Assembly (NCBI GenBank): GCA_038373885.1
Contig: JAWZYV010014412.1
Location: 5,001-69,000 of the forward strand
From: Cheiracanthium punctorium
Taxonomy: Eukaryota; Arthropoda; Arachnida; Araneae; Cheiracanthiidae
Reading direction: 5' to 3'
DNA: 64,000 nucleotides
The position numbers and the translations under genes are program-made. The stretch's first letter is position 1; each line of letters starts with the position of its first letter. The notes below the pieces were generated by a model that had not been told where the DNA came from, did not search any database, and saw only the letters and a program-made list of their open reading frames with translations. Shown here in pieces: positions 46,941 through 59,192 of the stretch.

Positions 46941-47090
46941 CTGCCAACTCTCCCGTTTTTTTTTTTTTTTTTCCCTGGAGATTTTCCACCACAATTTTTA
47001 AACAGTTTTATTTTTCATTAAATTTTAAGCATAAGCCACCAATAAAATTAGTGGTAGGGAATCTCCCGAAAAAAACGGGAGAGTTGGCAG
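46941..47090. mobile_element. Small inverted-repeat MITE, 150 bp
   Basis: CTGCCAACTCTCCCG and CGGGAGAGTTGGCAG are perfect 15-bp mirrored ends. Further in, GGAGATTTTCCACCAC and GTGGTAGGGAATCTCC also mirror each other imperfectly. A related but truncated copy lies in reverse at 47358-47475 (AGTGGTGGAAAATGTTCCG and CGGAACGGTTGGCA). I could not define a target duplication. Confidence 0.75.
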
Positions 47091-47167
47091 GTGTTTTTAC
47101 GTGACCCGCGCTCTAGTGACAGACTGCAAAAAACGTAAAAATACGTTGCCCGCATACCAAGTGTTAA

Positions 47168-48560
47168 GAGTTCTTGTTATAAAAAATATTAATTAAAATC
47201 ATTCCTGTCTTAGGATAGATAGGTAACGTAAGTGGCTCCACCTCTCCCATTGCATTCTTCCAAAGATGACAAGTAATATTTCTAGGGAAAAGTGGTTTTA
47301 CTCGCCCATTTAAAAATCTGAATGCCGAGGGTAGCTGCAAATTTCGACCCCTGCTCACCACTAATTTTTCCTTTTCAATTTGAACTTAAAATATGTCCAT
47401 ATTTTTATATTAAAATAAAATTATTCAAAAATAGTGGTGGAAAATGTTCCGATAAAATCGGAACGGTTGGCATCTATGATATAGTGATGGGTAGCTTAAA
47501 TCTGTGCTCTACAACCTTTTTATAGCCACGAAGACGAACCGGCCAACGTTTGATAATTTTACCGCGGCCCGCTGAGGGTGGGAGGGCGAGGGCGTTGAAT
47601 GTTTCTAATTTAGATTGGTTTGATTTAATAACTTTAATTTAATTGTATTTAAACATGCCTCCAAAATAAAATACAGTTACACAGTATTTTATTTTGCAGG
47701 CACAGTTATACAGTAATAAATAAATGAATATAAAGTTATGCAGAATTTCAACCGGCAAAGTTGTTGTCTGGAATAGTTTTAAAGAAAGAACAGTTATTCT
47801 CTATTTTATGACTGTAATTTTAATTAATGATCTTGAACTCTTAAAAAAAAAAAGAGAGAGAGAAATGTTAAAAGAATTACAATATTTCTTCTGTTACAAA
47901 GGTATAAATCAACACAAACACGACAAAGTCGCAAAAACCGGAGCGAAATACACCAAAGTAAATAAAATCCAAAGAATTTAATGTTCCTTGGAGGCCCGGG
48001 GGGTTGTGGAACAATGGCTTAAATAATAAGTGAAATATTAAGAATTAGTGAAAGATTTATTTTTAAATTTAAATAAAGATATGAATTAAGTTTGAAGGGA
48101 AGGGTGGCGGGATGAGATTGCTCTGTAAAAATGTATGAAAATGGATATTTTTTATATTTTTTTTTCAGTTTCCCACTAATGATAGAAGTGCAACTTGCGT
48201 TTCAAACAATCAAGTAATCTTTTAACTTTATCTACTTTTTTTCAAGTCAACATTGATGAATTTTAATTTTTCAAAAATTTTTTTATTTGATGTTCTCAAT
48301 TGGAAACATTGGCCAGTAAAGAATCCAGAAAATAGTAAGCAGTTGAAAGTTTAGGTACAATTTTTTAAAAAGTTTTGAAGCCGATTGTACGCTGCGGCAT
48401 ATAATCCGGTGTCGTCCCAGAACCCGCGGTAACCCCAGAGTGGGGTGGAAAATGCTGGGGAGAACAGAGTGAGTGATGACTCTTTCTAATTCAATAGGTC
48501 GGCAACGAGATCGTGGGATTACAGAATTCAACTTAACGATAGTCCCTCATTTCCCCCCCC
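47168..48560. other. Unassigned stretch with MITE fragments
   Basis: This holds the truncated relative of the 150-bp MITE (47358-47475), a degraded hAT-like end near 47505-47580 (CTACAACCTTTTTATAGCC ... CCGCGGCCCGCTGAGGG), and a segment at 47995-48130 that recurs at about 55285-55430. The 85-codon ORF at 47724-47981 has no recognisable motif. Confidence 0.55.
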
Positions 48561-49680
48561 CCCTCCTCCCTAGAGCTGTCTTATCGTTCTATGCTTTCCC
48601 GTCTTCAAAATACAAAAGCCGAATGGGATGGAAGAATGCTTGACCATGGGTTTGAATTCAAAGCGATGTTTTTCATTACTTAGGAAAAAGCTATTGGTTT
48701 AATATGAACTAAAACTTTTTTGAGTTAACTTTAAATCATACTTATTCTTATGAAAAGAAAATTAATGAATTCTTCTGTAACTTTAAAAGTACGAAATTAT
48801 AATAATCGAACAAAAATTAAAATACAGATTATAGTTAAGTATTTACTATAGTAACGATACAATTTAAATTATATAAATATAGGTATTCATTTGCACTACA
48901 CGACGCACAGGAAGTAGAGCAAGGGGGCTACTAGGGTCAAAATTTTTGATTATCATATTTATTTAGTCTAATCAAATGGCCATGCCCCCTTCATTTAACT
49001 TATGAACAGCAGTCAGCAGTGGCATAACAAAACTTTTGCCCCTCTCCCGAAATGTGTTTCATAATACCAAACCTAGAAAGAAAATGAAAAATATTATAAG
49101 AATTTTTTATCAACAAATAATGTCCCCGCTCCTCCCCCCCCCCAAAAAAAAAGAGAAAAAATCGCGAGAGTAGTCCGCTTTAATAATAAATACTCTAAGG
49201 AGACAATTTGATAAAAATACATATGAATTATTAATGTCAGCAGAAATTACATTTTTAGAGAGATTAATTAAAAGGTTTTTGCAGATATCGCGTATAGCGG
49301 AAAGTTTTTTCAAGAATGTATTTTCCTTGGAATGAACTATAAATTTTGACTTCCTTTAACTGAACACAAACTTCAAAACGAAATACTGATTACGATAAGT
49401 TTTATCAAATGAATTATGCATTTAAAATAAGTGCTTGAATTCATACTTATACCCGGAATAAACTTGCATTTCTTAACATTTTTCATTTAAACATTTTTAT
49501 TTTATTTTGGTGATTCCAAGTTAAATTCATAAATAAAGTGAATTGCAGAAACTTAGTAAAGTGCTAGAAGAAAACAAGATGTTCATGGGTGATTTTCCCC
49601 CCTCTTCTACGATAAAGAAACAGTATCCCCGCAATTATTTAATATTGTTGTTTTGTTCAGGTAGAGCATACTAGGGCTAT
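48561..49680. other. AT-rich sequence without assigned feature
   Basis: I see C runs at about 49131-49142, short CCCC/GGGG MITE-like debris near 48920-49050 (GGGGGCTACTAG ... CATGCCCCCTTC), and no gene. Confidence 0.55.
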
Positions 49681-49689
49681 CTTCCAAAG

Positions 49690-49810
49690 AGAAAAGATAG
49701 CGAGAATTTTTTAAGGAGGCCTAACGAGTATCTACGTTACATCGTGGAAAAACCTCCCAAAACTCCAGATCGACAACTGCGCAGTAAACCAGAACGCTGG
49801 GCATTCCTGC
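49690..49810 (-). mobile_element. Degraded tRNA-derived SINE relic
   Basis: The minus strand gives GGAGTTTTGGGAGGTTTTTC and CGTTAGGCCTCCTTAAAAAA, in the same order as GGAGTTTTCCGTCGTTTCC and TTAGGACCCCTTAGAAA of the SINE at 43130-43290. Boxes A and B are not convincing here. Confidence 0.5.
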
Positions 49811-52800
49811 TTCAGCCATCTGAAAATGTTCATCAATTATTTAATTGTTAATATTTTATAACGCATTTTACAAATTTAACAGTACTTTATTGGATGTATC
49901 AAGTTGGACTGTTTTTAAAATCCCGTTATGTAAATTTTTAAAGGGTTTTAATATTTTAAATCAATAAAGTTTTAATGTACTATCTCTGATCGGATCACTT
50001 TTTTCAACACAAGGAATTCCGTAGAATTTTAAATGATGAAAAATCAGCAAATTCGAGAGATATTTTTTTTTTTTTTGCAGAGTTAATAGCTGGTTGTGGA
50101 ATGTATAAGTACTTTTGTAATCAGAAATACATAGAAATACATCAAGTGAGCAGGAATTTTATAGGACAGGAAGAATTATAATGCCAGAATTTTAGAATAC
50201 TGTAAAACGAAATTTTTTATTCACCAAAACAATATTCCGTTAGATTTTCAGAGAAATATTACATGCTTATTAAATACTTATATTGTTGAATATAGTACTC
50301 TGAAAGATTAAAATTTGTTCGGTTATTCAAAATTTTCTTCTTTTCTTTTCTTTTTTTTTGTGTGTGTAGTAATTTCGATTTCTCATTCATTTTTTTTTTA
50401 AAATTTATCAAACGAAAGAATCAATGCCAAAAATAGTTAAAACATCATTACTGCTATACAACTTTTTGTAGCATTAAATAATCATTTATATATATAAATT
50501 TTTCTTTTGGCATACATACGAGTCTTATAATTAGTAAGTTGTATATCCTAAGTTAGTCTCTCGGTCTATATTTTAAATATACATATAGCTATAATTCGAA
50601 AATAGTTAGAATATCCTGAGATAATGCAGAAATAATAAATGAATAATGCACAAAAATATCACCCTTAATTTAAATCAGTTTTATCAGTCTATCGTACGTT
50701 TTGCGAGCAACTTTTTATTTTGTTTGTTTAATTTTATTCTAAATAAAGAAATATTTTTAAACAAGCGGTGGATACCGCTATAAATGTTTTTCTATCTTGT
50801 TTTTCCACAAGACTACCACCTATCCTCAAATAGGGCAGACAATGTAGTAGATGTATCAGTTCTTATAATCATTCATTATAAGAACTGTTGGGGATACAAA
50901 TATATGTAGGTGTTATTTTCTTAATTAAAATAAAAATTTTATTATTGTTTTCAATAGTTTGTACACATTTCCGTAACACTGCTAAGGCTTTGAGATTTTG
51001 GGCTGGATTTCACACAGATATGAAATATATAACTCTTGATATTGTTTGGTATCCTATGTTTTCAGAGGTAGGATATCACCTTGTTTCGGAAATATCAACC
51101 CCCCTTCCTTTTTAATGCACGCTGTGGGTGGTGCCTGATGAAGGTCACCACTCGTGTATTTCAGTCTCCCATATCCTTACGGTTTTTTTTTTTTCAAACT
51201 GATTTGCGGTTTTGCACTGATGATTGTTGATGTGCGATTTGTTGATATGCACTTTTATATTTTCGCAGGTGTATTCTTAGCATTTTTCGAACAATAACTA
51301 CACATATATATATATTTTAAATTAAGAAACTAAATTTAGGACAAATAACTTAATTATTAGATTCCGTGACTATACATACATATGAAAAGTAATTCTAAAT
51401 ACCTTGAATATTATTTGATACCGAAAGTTGTATAACATTCATGATGTTTATATTTTAAGATTTTTTTTCAATGCTTGAAAAGAGCTTGTAATCAAGAAAT
51501 GAAATAATTTTGAATGGAATTTTGGGGTTCTATAAATTTAAATTTACATTCCTAATTTTTCTCATACATTTTACACTGTAAAATTCTGTTTTATTTTGAT
51601 ACCAATAGAAATAATTATAACAAAACTATTGTTCAGAAGAGTTTTTTTTATTAATTAATTTATTTATTTCTGTGTGTGAGGGGGGAGAGTTCTTCAAAAG
51701 CGCATAAAAATTGTGATCATTTATCTGGAAGCATTTAAAATGTAGTCAAATAAATGAAATAAAATGCATAAGATATTTAAAAAGCATTTAAAGTGATACA
51801 CATCACTAAAAATATACATTTAAAAGATTACTTTTTCTAATCAAAAAGTGTTTAATTTGTCTTGTTACTGTGAAAGTGAATAAAATGTGAATGTAACTCA
51901 ATTAACATAAGGTGATTTAAGTCATAAAAAACTGACCGGGGATAAAACTGAACTAGGAAGGAAGAGTTTTATTTTATTTTTTTTTTAAGTTCATGAAAAC
52001 TTTAAAATCTAAACACATTATTATAAAATAAACTTTATTACTGTATCTTATAGTAAAAATGAAATGTTTAGTTATTAAATAAATTTTATTATCTTTCAAG
52101 TTTTGTGCGTGTGTTGGGGTGGGGGGATGTTGACTCTCGAAATGTATAGTTGCGCTTTAATAATCATGAATAACTATGTTAATGGTAAAGCATAATTAAG
52201 ATTTTTGGGGGCACAGCATGCTCAATGCATTCGATGTGATTTATCGTCCTCTTTTTCCTTTGCTGATATTAATATTTTTGAATTGATGGCCTTTGTTACC
52301 AAAAATAATTTTGATTAAGTAATCTTGTCTTAAATTACATTAACAATCGCCCCTTAAAATTTTAGGAGCCCTAGACCATGTCCTAGTTTTCTTGTGTCGT
52401 TTCTTGCGTGTCTTGTTCTTTCCGCTCACCGTATGCGTGTGTTTTAAGATTGGGGTAAGCTTTTGGGAACTTTGAAGCTAAAAAAGCCAATATTAAAGAC
52501 TCCTCACCTAGTTTTAGTAAAAAGCTCCTCGTCCCCTTTTTCTCTTATAAGACATAGTTTGTAAATTTGAGTGGGAAAAAAAAAGAATTAGAACATCAAC
52601 AAAATATAGTCTGTACTTTATTCATATTATTTATTGCTCAATGCACTTGCAGCGTTCATATATCATTTAGAACGTAAAGATTTCAAATAGTACAGAATTC
52701 ATATATACTAAAATACTGATTTGGAACAACATAGAAAACAACTGTCCTAAGCATGTTGCACCTAAAGTAAGTAATATGAACCAACCAGGACAATAATTAG

Positions 52801-53745
52801 AAAAATACATTTGTGAGCTGTTTCTGATAAGAAAAAAAGCATAAAAATCACGCATCTGCTTTCCTTGCAATATTTTGTTCAAAAGAACGGGAAAAGCCAA
52901 ATAAATGAATGGCAATTTACAGATAAAAACAATTTGACCACCCAGGCTTTCAACCCCTGGGAGGCAGTATGAATGCAAAGTAAATATTCCGATCACTGAT
53001 TATTTTTCGTCGGCTTTTTGACAGGAGTTTCAGAAGTATTTTACGAAAGAGGATTTAATGACTGCTTTCACCCTAAACCATTGATTCGAGAATAGACCAT
53101 CTCATATTTCGGGATAGCCGTGTCTATTGCGGTATTTTTGAGGGATTCATGTAAAATGCGGAAGTGACACTATTTGAAGTGTTTACGGTAAGATTTATGG
53201 TAAGTCTCTTTCAAAAGGGAAAGCAACAAAAGAGAATTGTAAGCACATAAATTGACACTAGGGATGGTCATCGTCGTTTGTTACAGTTTTACTACACATT
53301 CATTCGTTGTAAGCTATTTTTTTCTGCTTCAAAATGGAATGCGACAATTATGAGAGGTAGACTATGACGCGAGTACATACGGTATAGCCACACATTTTTT
53401 AGCTAAACAGCACAGTGTCGTCAGGCCATTATTAAGAGCAAACTTAACATTTGCGCTTGTCAAAAGTAGCGATTTTTGTTGATCTCGCGGAAACTAATAG
53501 AGCTGATTTTCAGTCGGAACATATAAAAGAAAATAACTTTCTTAGTGGAGCAGTGAAGATCTCACTATAAATATAATGAACAGATGTTCTTTATTTTCGA
53601 GGACGCCCTGAATACTGAAAGCAAATATTTAAATACTAAGAACACTATGAATAGTAATTGTTCCTTCAATGAAAACAAAACTGTTTCGTCTATAAAAAGC
53701 TTTAAAACAGAATACTGTTTTGCACTAGTTTCTGCTTTTATTTTA
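49811..53745. other. AT-rich, apparently unique stretch of ~3.9 kb
   Basis: This is the longest part of the window without a recognisable repeat or element end. ORFs are all below 110 codons; the largest (52667-52996, minus strand) encodes a hydrophobic, Phe/Leu-rich peptide with no family motif. No splice-supported exon series could be made out. It could hold an intron or intergenic DNA of a host gene. Confidence 0.5.
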
Positions 53746-53750
53746 CTTTT

Positions 53751-53895
53751 TCATGGGGGGGGGTACGACTACTGCAACTCATATATATGTATACATATGT
53801 GAGATAATATAGTGAAGAATATGCATTTTATATGGCAAAAAAATTCTCATGGGCGGGTTATGACCCCCTAACCCCCCCCCTTGGCTACGCCCCTG
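53751..53895. mobile_element. hAT MITE, CAGGGGCGTAGCC family, 5'-truncated
   Basis: The body (CATGGGGGGGGG, GAATATGCATTTTATATGGC, GGTTATGACCCCCTAACCCC) and the right end GGCTACGCCCCTG match 27779-27944. The left end CAGGGGCGTAGCC is absent, so the copy is truncated near 53745. Confidence 0.85.
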
Positions 53896-54034
53896 CTGCC
53901 AATTAAACAGTCCGCAACTCCAGGGGGAGGGGGGGATTTAAAATCATGTGACCAGCTAGTCAAAGCTAAGCACAGAGATTTCCTTTCTACCCCCTTGAAT
54001 TCTGTGGAAACACTTGTATGTTCACTTAGTCTTC

Positions 54035-54410
54035 AATGAAATGCTGGGTTCAAATTTGTAGAAGAGGGAGGTGAGTGCATTCAATTGGCTCAAATTTGTT
54101 TTGCAGTAAAAGTGCAGATGTGCAGTAATTTCTTTTCTTTGTATAAAAAAACCCAAAACTTTATCAACAGCTATAGGGCAATGAGACGTTTCGGACAGCC
54201 ATGGGGCTACTGGAAAAATTATCTGAATGGCAATTTTGAATAGAGATAAATACAAAATACACTAATGTACCTCTGTTTACGCCCTTTTGGACGCCCATTT
54301 GTTTCTCACTTTTTCTTTCATTTAACGCCCCCCACCTCACTCTCTCAACTCAAAAAATAAACCCATTCATATCATGTGCTTTTTTTCCGGTGCGCATATT
54401 TAATCAAAGT
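54035..54410 (+). repeat. Direct repeat, first copy (second at 55000-55250)
   Basis: GGGCAATGAG, AATTTTGAATAGAGATAAAT, ACAAAATACACTAA, CGCCCTTTTGGACGCCCA and TTGTTTCTCAC occur in both copies, about 0.95 kb apart. The copies differ by a ~30-base indel and scattered substitutions. The 133-codon ORF at 54850-55251 overlaps the second copy and is not preserved in the first. Confidence 0.78.
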
Positions 54411-54999
54411 TGGTGAAGAGGAATAAGCTTTGCACTACTAATAATGGTAAAAATATAATTATTAAAACTATTCCAACAAAATTAATTAAAAATTAATTTT
54501 AATTACAGTTATTATAGCCGATATTTTACATTTTAAGAAATGAGTTTTAAATAATTTTTAGCCAGTTTCCTTTAAAGACGGTTTTTTTAGCATTTAGAAA
54601 TGAAAATTTGTTTGAAAACATTACACTTATACAAACATTTGATACAAACAGTTTTTTTAAGGAAGTTTTTTTAAAAATAAAACCAGTAATAACAAGCCAT
54701 AGCTGATTACAAATCAGACTGAATGTGATAACATATTACAGAGAACTTGCATGTTAAATCTGTAGAGTCTTGGATTCTTTTTTTTAGGGTTGCCTGTTAG
54801 GTGAGAGATGGTATTTAACATTTTCGATACTGCTATAATTTTTTTCTGAATGACTAGTTTTGGACCTAAGAATACAAACAAATTGAACTATTGGGAGGTG
54901 AAGGAGGGTCATTCAGATTATGAAAAATGCAGTATAAAACGGATAAAAAAATTCACAATATTAAAAAAAAATCATGAAACGGTAAAGGGCAATGAGGCG

Positions 55000-55435
55000 T
55001 TTCGGGCGGCTATGGGCTACTCTGCATACTGTATACCTAGGCCACTGTTCTTGGAAAAGTTGTCTGAATGGCAATTTTCAATAGAGATAAATACAAAATA
55101 CACTAAAGTACCTCTGTTAACGCCCTTTTGGACGCCCACTTGTTTCTCACATTTTTTTTTAAAATTCATGCCCCCCCCCTCCTTATCTTCTAAATATACA
55201 AACCCATTCAATATTGTGCGCTTTTTTTCCGTGATTCATTTTCGACTATAATTTACATTGGTTTCAAAAATTGAATACACTGATGGGTAGTTTAAGTAAT
55301 AAATGAAATCTTGAGACTTAATAAAAGATTTATATTTAAATTCCAGTAAAGATATGAATTAAGTTTGAAGGAGGAGAAGGTGTATCAAGGTAGCTCTGTA
55401 AATATTTATGAAAATGGCTATTTTCATGATTTTTT
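55000..55435 (+). repeat. Direct repeat second copy plus segment shared with 47995-48130
   Basis: The first part to 55250 matches 54035-54410. The following 55285-55430 (AAAGATATGAATTAAGTTTG, GTAGCTCTGTAAA, TATGAAAATGG) matches 47995-48150. The parts are adjacent in only one place, so they may be pieces of one larger dispersed repeat. Confidence 0.7.
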
Positions 55436-55444
55436 TTCCAAGTT

Positions 55445-55700
55445 TCCCAGCAAACACAGCCCTATCGGATAAGTTTTGGGCCGACATCGGCATACCGACG
55501 CAGAATGTGCCGGGGCGATATCGCTCAGCCGGTGCCGAAAACGACAAATTTGCGTCCGCCTGGGCGTGTGTCGGGCCGGAAGGATGGGGTGGTTTTGGAT
55601 CGGTGTCGGCTATAACGACAACGATATCGGCCCAGCTTTACGCCGGCCTTAAATTGACAACTTTCCGCAAATGGTATGGTACCGGCAACGATAAAAAAAC
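55445..55700. other. GC-rich island with recurrent ATCGGC motifs
   Basis: This ~250-base block is much richer in G and C than its flanks and repeats CGACATCGGC, GCGATATCGC, GATCGGTGTCGGC and GATATCGGCCC. It is open in opposed frames (55408-55725 and 55525-55722), but neither reading looks like a known protein. It begins just after CCAGCAAACACAGCCC. It is more likely the end of an unknown repeat than a gene. Confidence 0.6.
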
Positions 55701-55770
55701 GAAAAAAAAATCGCTGTCCCATTGAATTCTCAAATAAGCTTATAATTAGTTTCCAGGGGCAAAAACTATA

Positions 55771-55773
<3 letters not shown>

Positions 55774-55837
<64 letters not shown>
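55774..55837. repeat. (TA)n microsatellite
   Basis: About 32 uninterrupted TA units. Confidence 0.95.
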
Positions 55838-55838
<1 letters not shown>

Positions 55839-55859
55839 CTAAATTAACGACTGTATGCC

Positions 55860-57265
55860 CCTAGGACTGAATTTGCTGAAAGTACTTATGAAATAATAAA
55901 AATTTTCTTTAAATAAACTGTTTTGATTAATTTAAAAAGTGTTTCATTTATTTACTAAATTATTTTGTCAAATCAACCACTTAATTAGACATTTTTCATA
56001 TTTAATCAAATATTTAATTGCTTTTAAGTAAGGTTTTCGTAACTGACCAAATATTTGTTTCATTCGTTTTGATAGTAATATACATATATTTTTAATATTT
56101 TAGAGTCCAAAAAAATAGTACATGCAATCAAACACATTAAAAAAGATAAATAAATAAGTTTACATTAATTATATTGCAAGTTAAATACAAGAATAAAGTG
56201 GACTTATATCATTATGCATTGAAATAATGAAACTAGGTTTCTTATGAGAAAATATACAGTATGTTTCTGATAGATATCCCATTTTACACCACCTTACCTA
56301 TATCGCCTACTGTAGGGATATAGGTATTAGCAAGAAGCCTTTTCAATACAATATTGATGTTTATTTGCGCAAAAGAATAAAAAATAATATCTTATTTATA
56401 TTTATGCATGTTCCTCCTTTTGTATAATAATGAAGCTTAATATGCTTATTAGTAATAGGATATACAGACATGAAAGTACATAGCTAAAGTTTTAAATCGT
56501 TCAAAGATATCAAAAAAATTAAAGTAACAATTAAACTAGGAATTCATCTGAGCAAAAATATAAGCAAGCATAATTTACAAGAAAATTAAAAAAGTTGAAA
56601 AGTTGTTACCCAATATACTTTACAAAGAAAGGCAATAGTTAAGTAAATATTTAACTTACCATTTTTTTCCTTACTTTTGGGATCTTCAGCATTATAAGAC
56701 AACCAAACAGATTAAAACATTGTTAATGAACTTAATTATGTCATTTAACAAATATTTTAACCTAGATGGTCTAAAGCAAAAATATTTATTCTAATCTTTT
56801 CAGAAATAATCACACCCTGGCATCTCACTAGTATCCGTGCAAATAAAGCTTTTCAACGTATTTTTCAGTGAAAACACACGAAGCGCTGAAGTCTTTTCTT
56901 TTCTTTCTTTTTTCCCCAACAGGCTGTGGGTACGCACTAGTTTAATAGGGGAGTTTTGAAAGGCACTCGCCCCGACGAATCACTCCGCCCCTCAGATAGT
57001 GTATTGGCGGGAATTTAGTTTAGAACAACCCTTCCCCTTTCGCCAACGGAGCAAACAATATATGCCTTTCCCACGCTTTTCTGCTGACCCTCAGGCTGTG
57101 TGCAATTTTTAAGATACTGGCATCTGAATTAAGAAGGGGCGAAATAAGCAAAAATATTTGGATTTCGGATTCAATTTTGGAACAGTACGGAAAACTTGCA
57201 TAATGGGATACTTAGAAGGTTAGAATTGGCAAACATCTCCAACAATATTATTCAATATTTAGCCC
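55860..57265. other. AT-rich stretch without assigned feature
   Basis: No gene or element end was found. A somewhat GC-richer patch at 56925-57110 includes CACTCGCCCCGACG and CGCCAACGGAGC; I cannot say whether it is a promoter, an exon or a repeat. Confidence 0.5.
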
Positions 57266-57275
57266 TCCCCCCCCC

Positions 57276-57702
57276 CATTGGCGCACCCAGGATTTTAGCT
57301 TAGGGGGGGCTGGGCTACATACAAATACTGCTGAACTGGGTCATAGTTACCTCGGTTAGTTACAACTCTCTTATAACATCAAAATATTCGGTACTACTTG
57401 ACTGTCCCATAGAACACAAGCAATGTAACTCATTATAGAGTCATAAATAATTATCTGATCTTTTGAGCGACGTTGTAAACGTGTGTAACAGTGTTTCAAC
57501 TAACTGTAAGCATTTATTTAAAAACTTTTTTAAGTAATTGTCTTTTTTCGTTAGAAATAATTTGAAGACAATTAAAAAAAAGAAAGAACTAAAAAAAAAA
57601 ATTCATTTACGATATTTTTCATTTTTTTAACGCTTTTCAGTTCTAACTTTCTACCTTTAGGGGGGCTTCAGCCCCCATAGCCCCCCCGTGGGTGCGCCTA
57701 TG
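57276..57702. mobile_element. hAT MITE, 427 bp, inserted in a C run
   Basis: The ends CATTGGCGCACCCAGG and GTGGGTGCGCCTATG are inverted repeats, followed inward by TAGGGGGGGCTGGGC and GGCTTCAGCCCCCATAGCC. Eight C lie on each side (57268-57275 and 57703-57710), fitting an 8-bp duplication of a homopolymer, though a C run alone would look the same. Confidence 0.75.
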
Positions 57703-57710
57703 CCCCCCCC

Positions 57711-58523
57711 AATTTGCGACACCGAAAAACAGAAATAAGAGGGGGGGGGGGTAAAATTATATGAAAAAATATCTTTGGAAAAAAATGTGAATTTTTATAC
57801 TGCCATACCACGAAAATGTTACATAATAGGTCAGTTAGAGCCTACCAAAAATAAATAAATTTCTCTCAATATTTTACCTCGCCACTCTGACCTGTAAAAA
57901 TTTGAGAAAAGTGAAAATTTCGAATTTTCTAAAAAGCTGTAGTAAGAAAGTTATTTTTCGAAATTACCATCGATATTATTTGATTGATTAAATAGTACTT
58001 AAAATAATAAGAACGCATAATTATTAAGCAATTTAATCTATTTTTTTACCAAATTAGTACTAATATGTTGTTTTTAAATACACACAGATAGAAAACAGAT
58101 TAAAACAAAAGTCTACAGATGCTTAACCTGTTCGCTTTTATAATTGAAAAGACGCAATGGAGAAGACTCTCCTTCTGTGACCAGTATTGCTTCCTAGACC
58201 AGGTCTTTCAATGTCCAGTCGAGCATTGAAAGAAATTCCCGTTCTGGGAAGCTTAGTCACAGAGACAGTGTCATATTACTGGCAGAGCAAACGGGGCAAC
58301 TGCACAGAGCCCCAAGATTTTAGGGGCCCAAAAATGTTATATGTTACACTTTTTATAATTTTACAATAAGATAACAAAGGAAAAAAGCGTCAAAAGTTTG
58401 TATTGTTTTTCATTTATAAACTCTGAACAATGAAAATAATTCAAATTGACATCTGTATAAATTAATTTAAACTTCTTTTCAATTCGTCAGAAGGCTTTGT
58501 CGATATATAGCATAGCTGACAAC
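57711..58523. other. Unassigned stretch with MITE debris
   Basis: A G run sits at about 57741-57751. A segment at 58262-58335 (CAGAGCAAACGGGGCAACTG, AGAGCCCCAAGATTTTAGG) looks like a hAT-type end, possibly paired with 59070-59110 (GGGGCCCAATATT, TTGCCCAGGATCC), but I could not establish a duplication. Confidence 0.5.
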
Positions 58524-58705
58524 ATGGGCGCCGGCATAATATTTCCCAAGGGGGGGGTGCAAAGACTACTCAAGGGGGGGCAAAGACTACTTTAACGTAT
58601 GGTTACCATGTTGGAAAGAGCAAAAAAGCAAGGGAAATCACTGCATACAAAAATCTAGTGGGGAGGGCATTCCCCCCCCCTTGCCCTACGCTGCCGGCGC
58701 CCATG
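58524..58705. mobile_element. MITE with 9-bp target duplication, copy C (182 bp)
   Basis: The ends ATGGGCGCCGGCATAATATT and ACGCTGCCGGCGCCCATG mirror each other. The flanks GCTGACAAC (58515-58523) and GCTGCCAAC (58706-58714) match at 8 of 9 bases. An internal short repeat of GCAAAGACTACT occurs at 58559 and 58579. The two ends differ in the same way as in copies A and B, including one extra terminal base on the same side. Confidence 0.88.
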
Positions 58706-59192
58706 GCTGCCAACATTTGTAGAATCTGATTAACTACCATTTCGTAAACAGTATTTTTAAAGTTTGAAAGTAACAAAATTTTTGTAATTAAATCTCTTGG
58801 TTAACTGTTATTAAAAAAAATATTTTTTTTTAAATGTGGTTTATTATATCCCGTACATTTTGGCAACTATGATATAGCAGTTGCAGTTAGACGTAACGTT
58901 TCACTGACGTTATCTATTTCATTGATATCATATATATTCGTTCATCATATTTATATTCGTTTATTTCACTTTACTTAAAATAAAATTTCTCGTGTTTGGA
59001 GAGAGGGGAAGATATTTAAAATTTTTCAGAATAAACCAATCGTAATTGGTTTTTTAGAAGGGGGAAAGTTATCGCGTGGGGCCCAATATTTTTCTTTTGC
59101 CCAGGATCCACAGATGCCTTGATCGTAATCTGCGCAGAGAGAGACTTTAATTTGTGTTAAATTCCCACAAGAATATGGAATAAATACATTAA

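Larger units (their letters stand above)
44185..47163 (-). mobile_element. piggyBac element, 2979 bp
   Basis: The ends CACTTGGCATGCGGGCA (left) and, mirrored, CACTTGGTATGCGGGCA (right) are terminal inverted repeats with one mismatch. TTAA flanks the right (47164-47167), and TTCA, one base off, flanks the left (44181-44184). Between them lies a piggyBac transposase on the minus strand. Insertions inside are a hAT (45825-46436) and probably a small MITE (46941-47090). Confidence 0.9.

Noticed and set aside
52667..52996. Membrane protein gene (109 codons, minus strand)
   Set aside because: Hydrophobic composition is expected from AT-rich DNA (Phe, Leu, Ile codons); no motif, no supporting context.
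55408..55725. 105-codon ORF as a host gene
   Set aside because: It runs from AT-rich flank through the GC-rich block into a poly(A)-like end; no recognisable domain and an opposed ORF is equally open.
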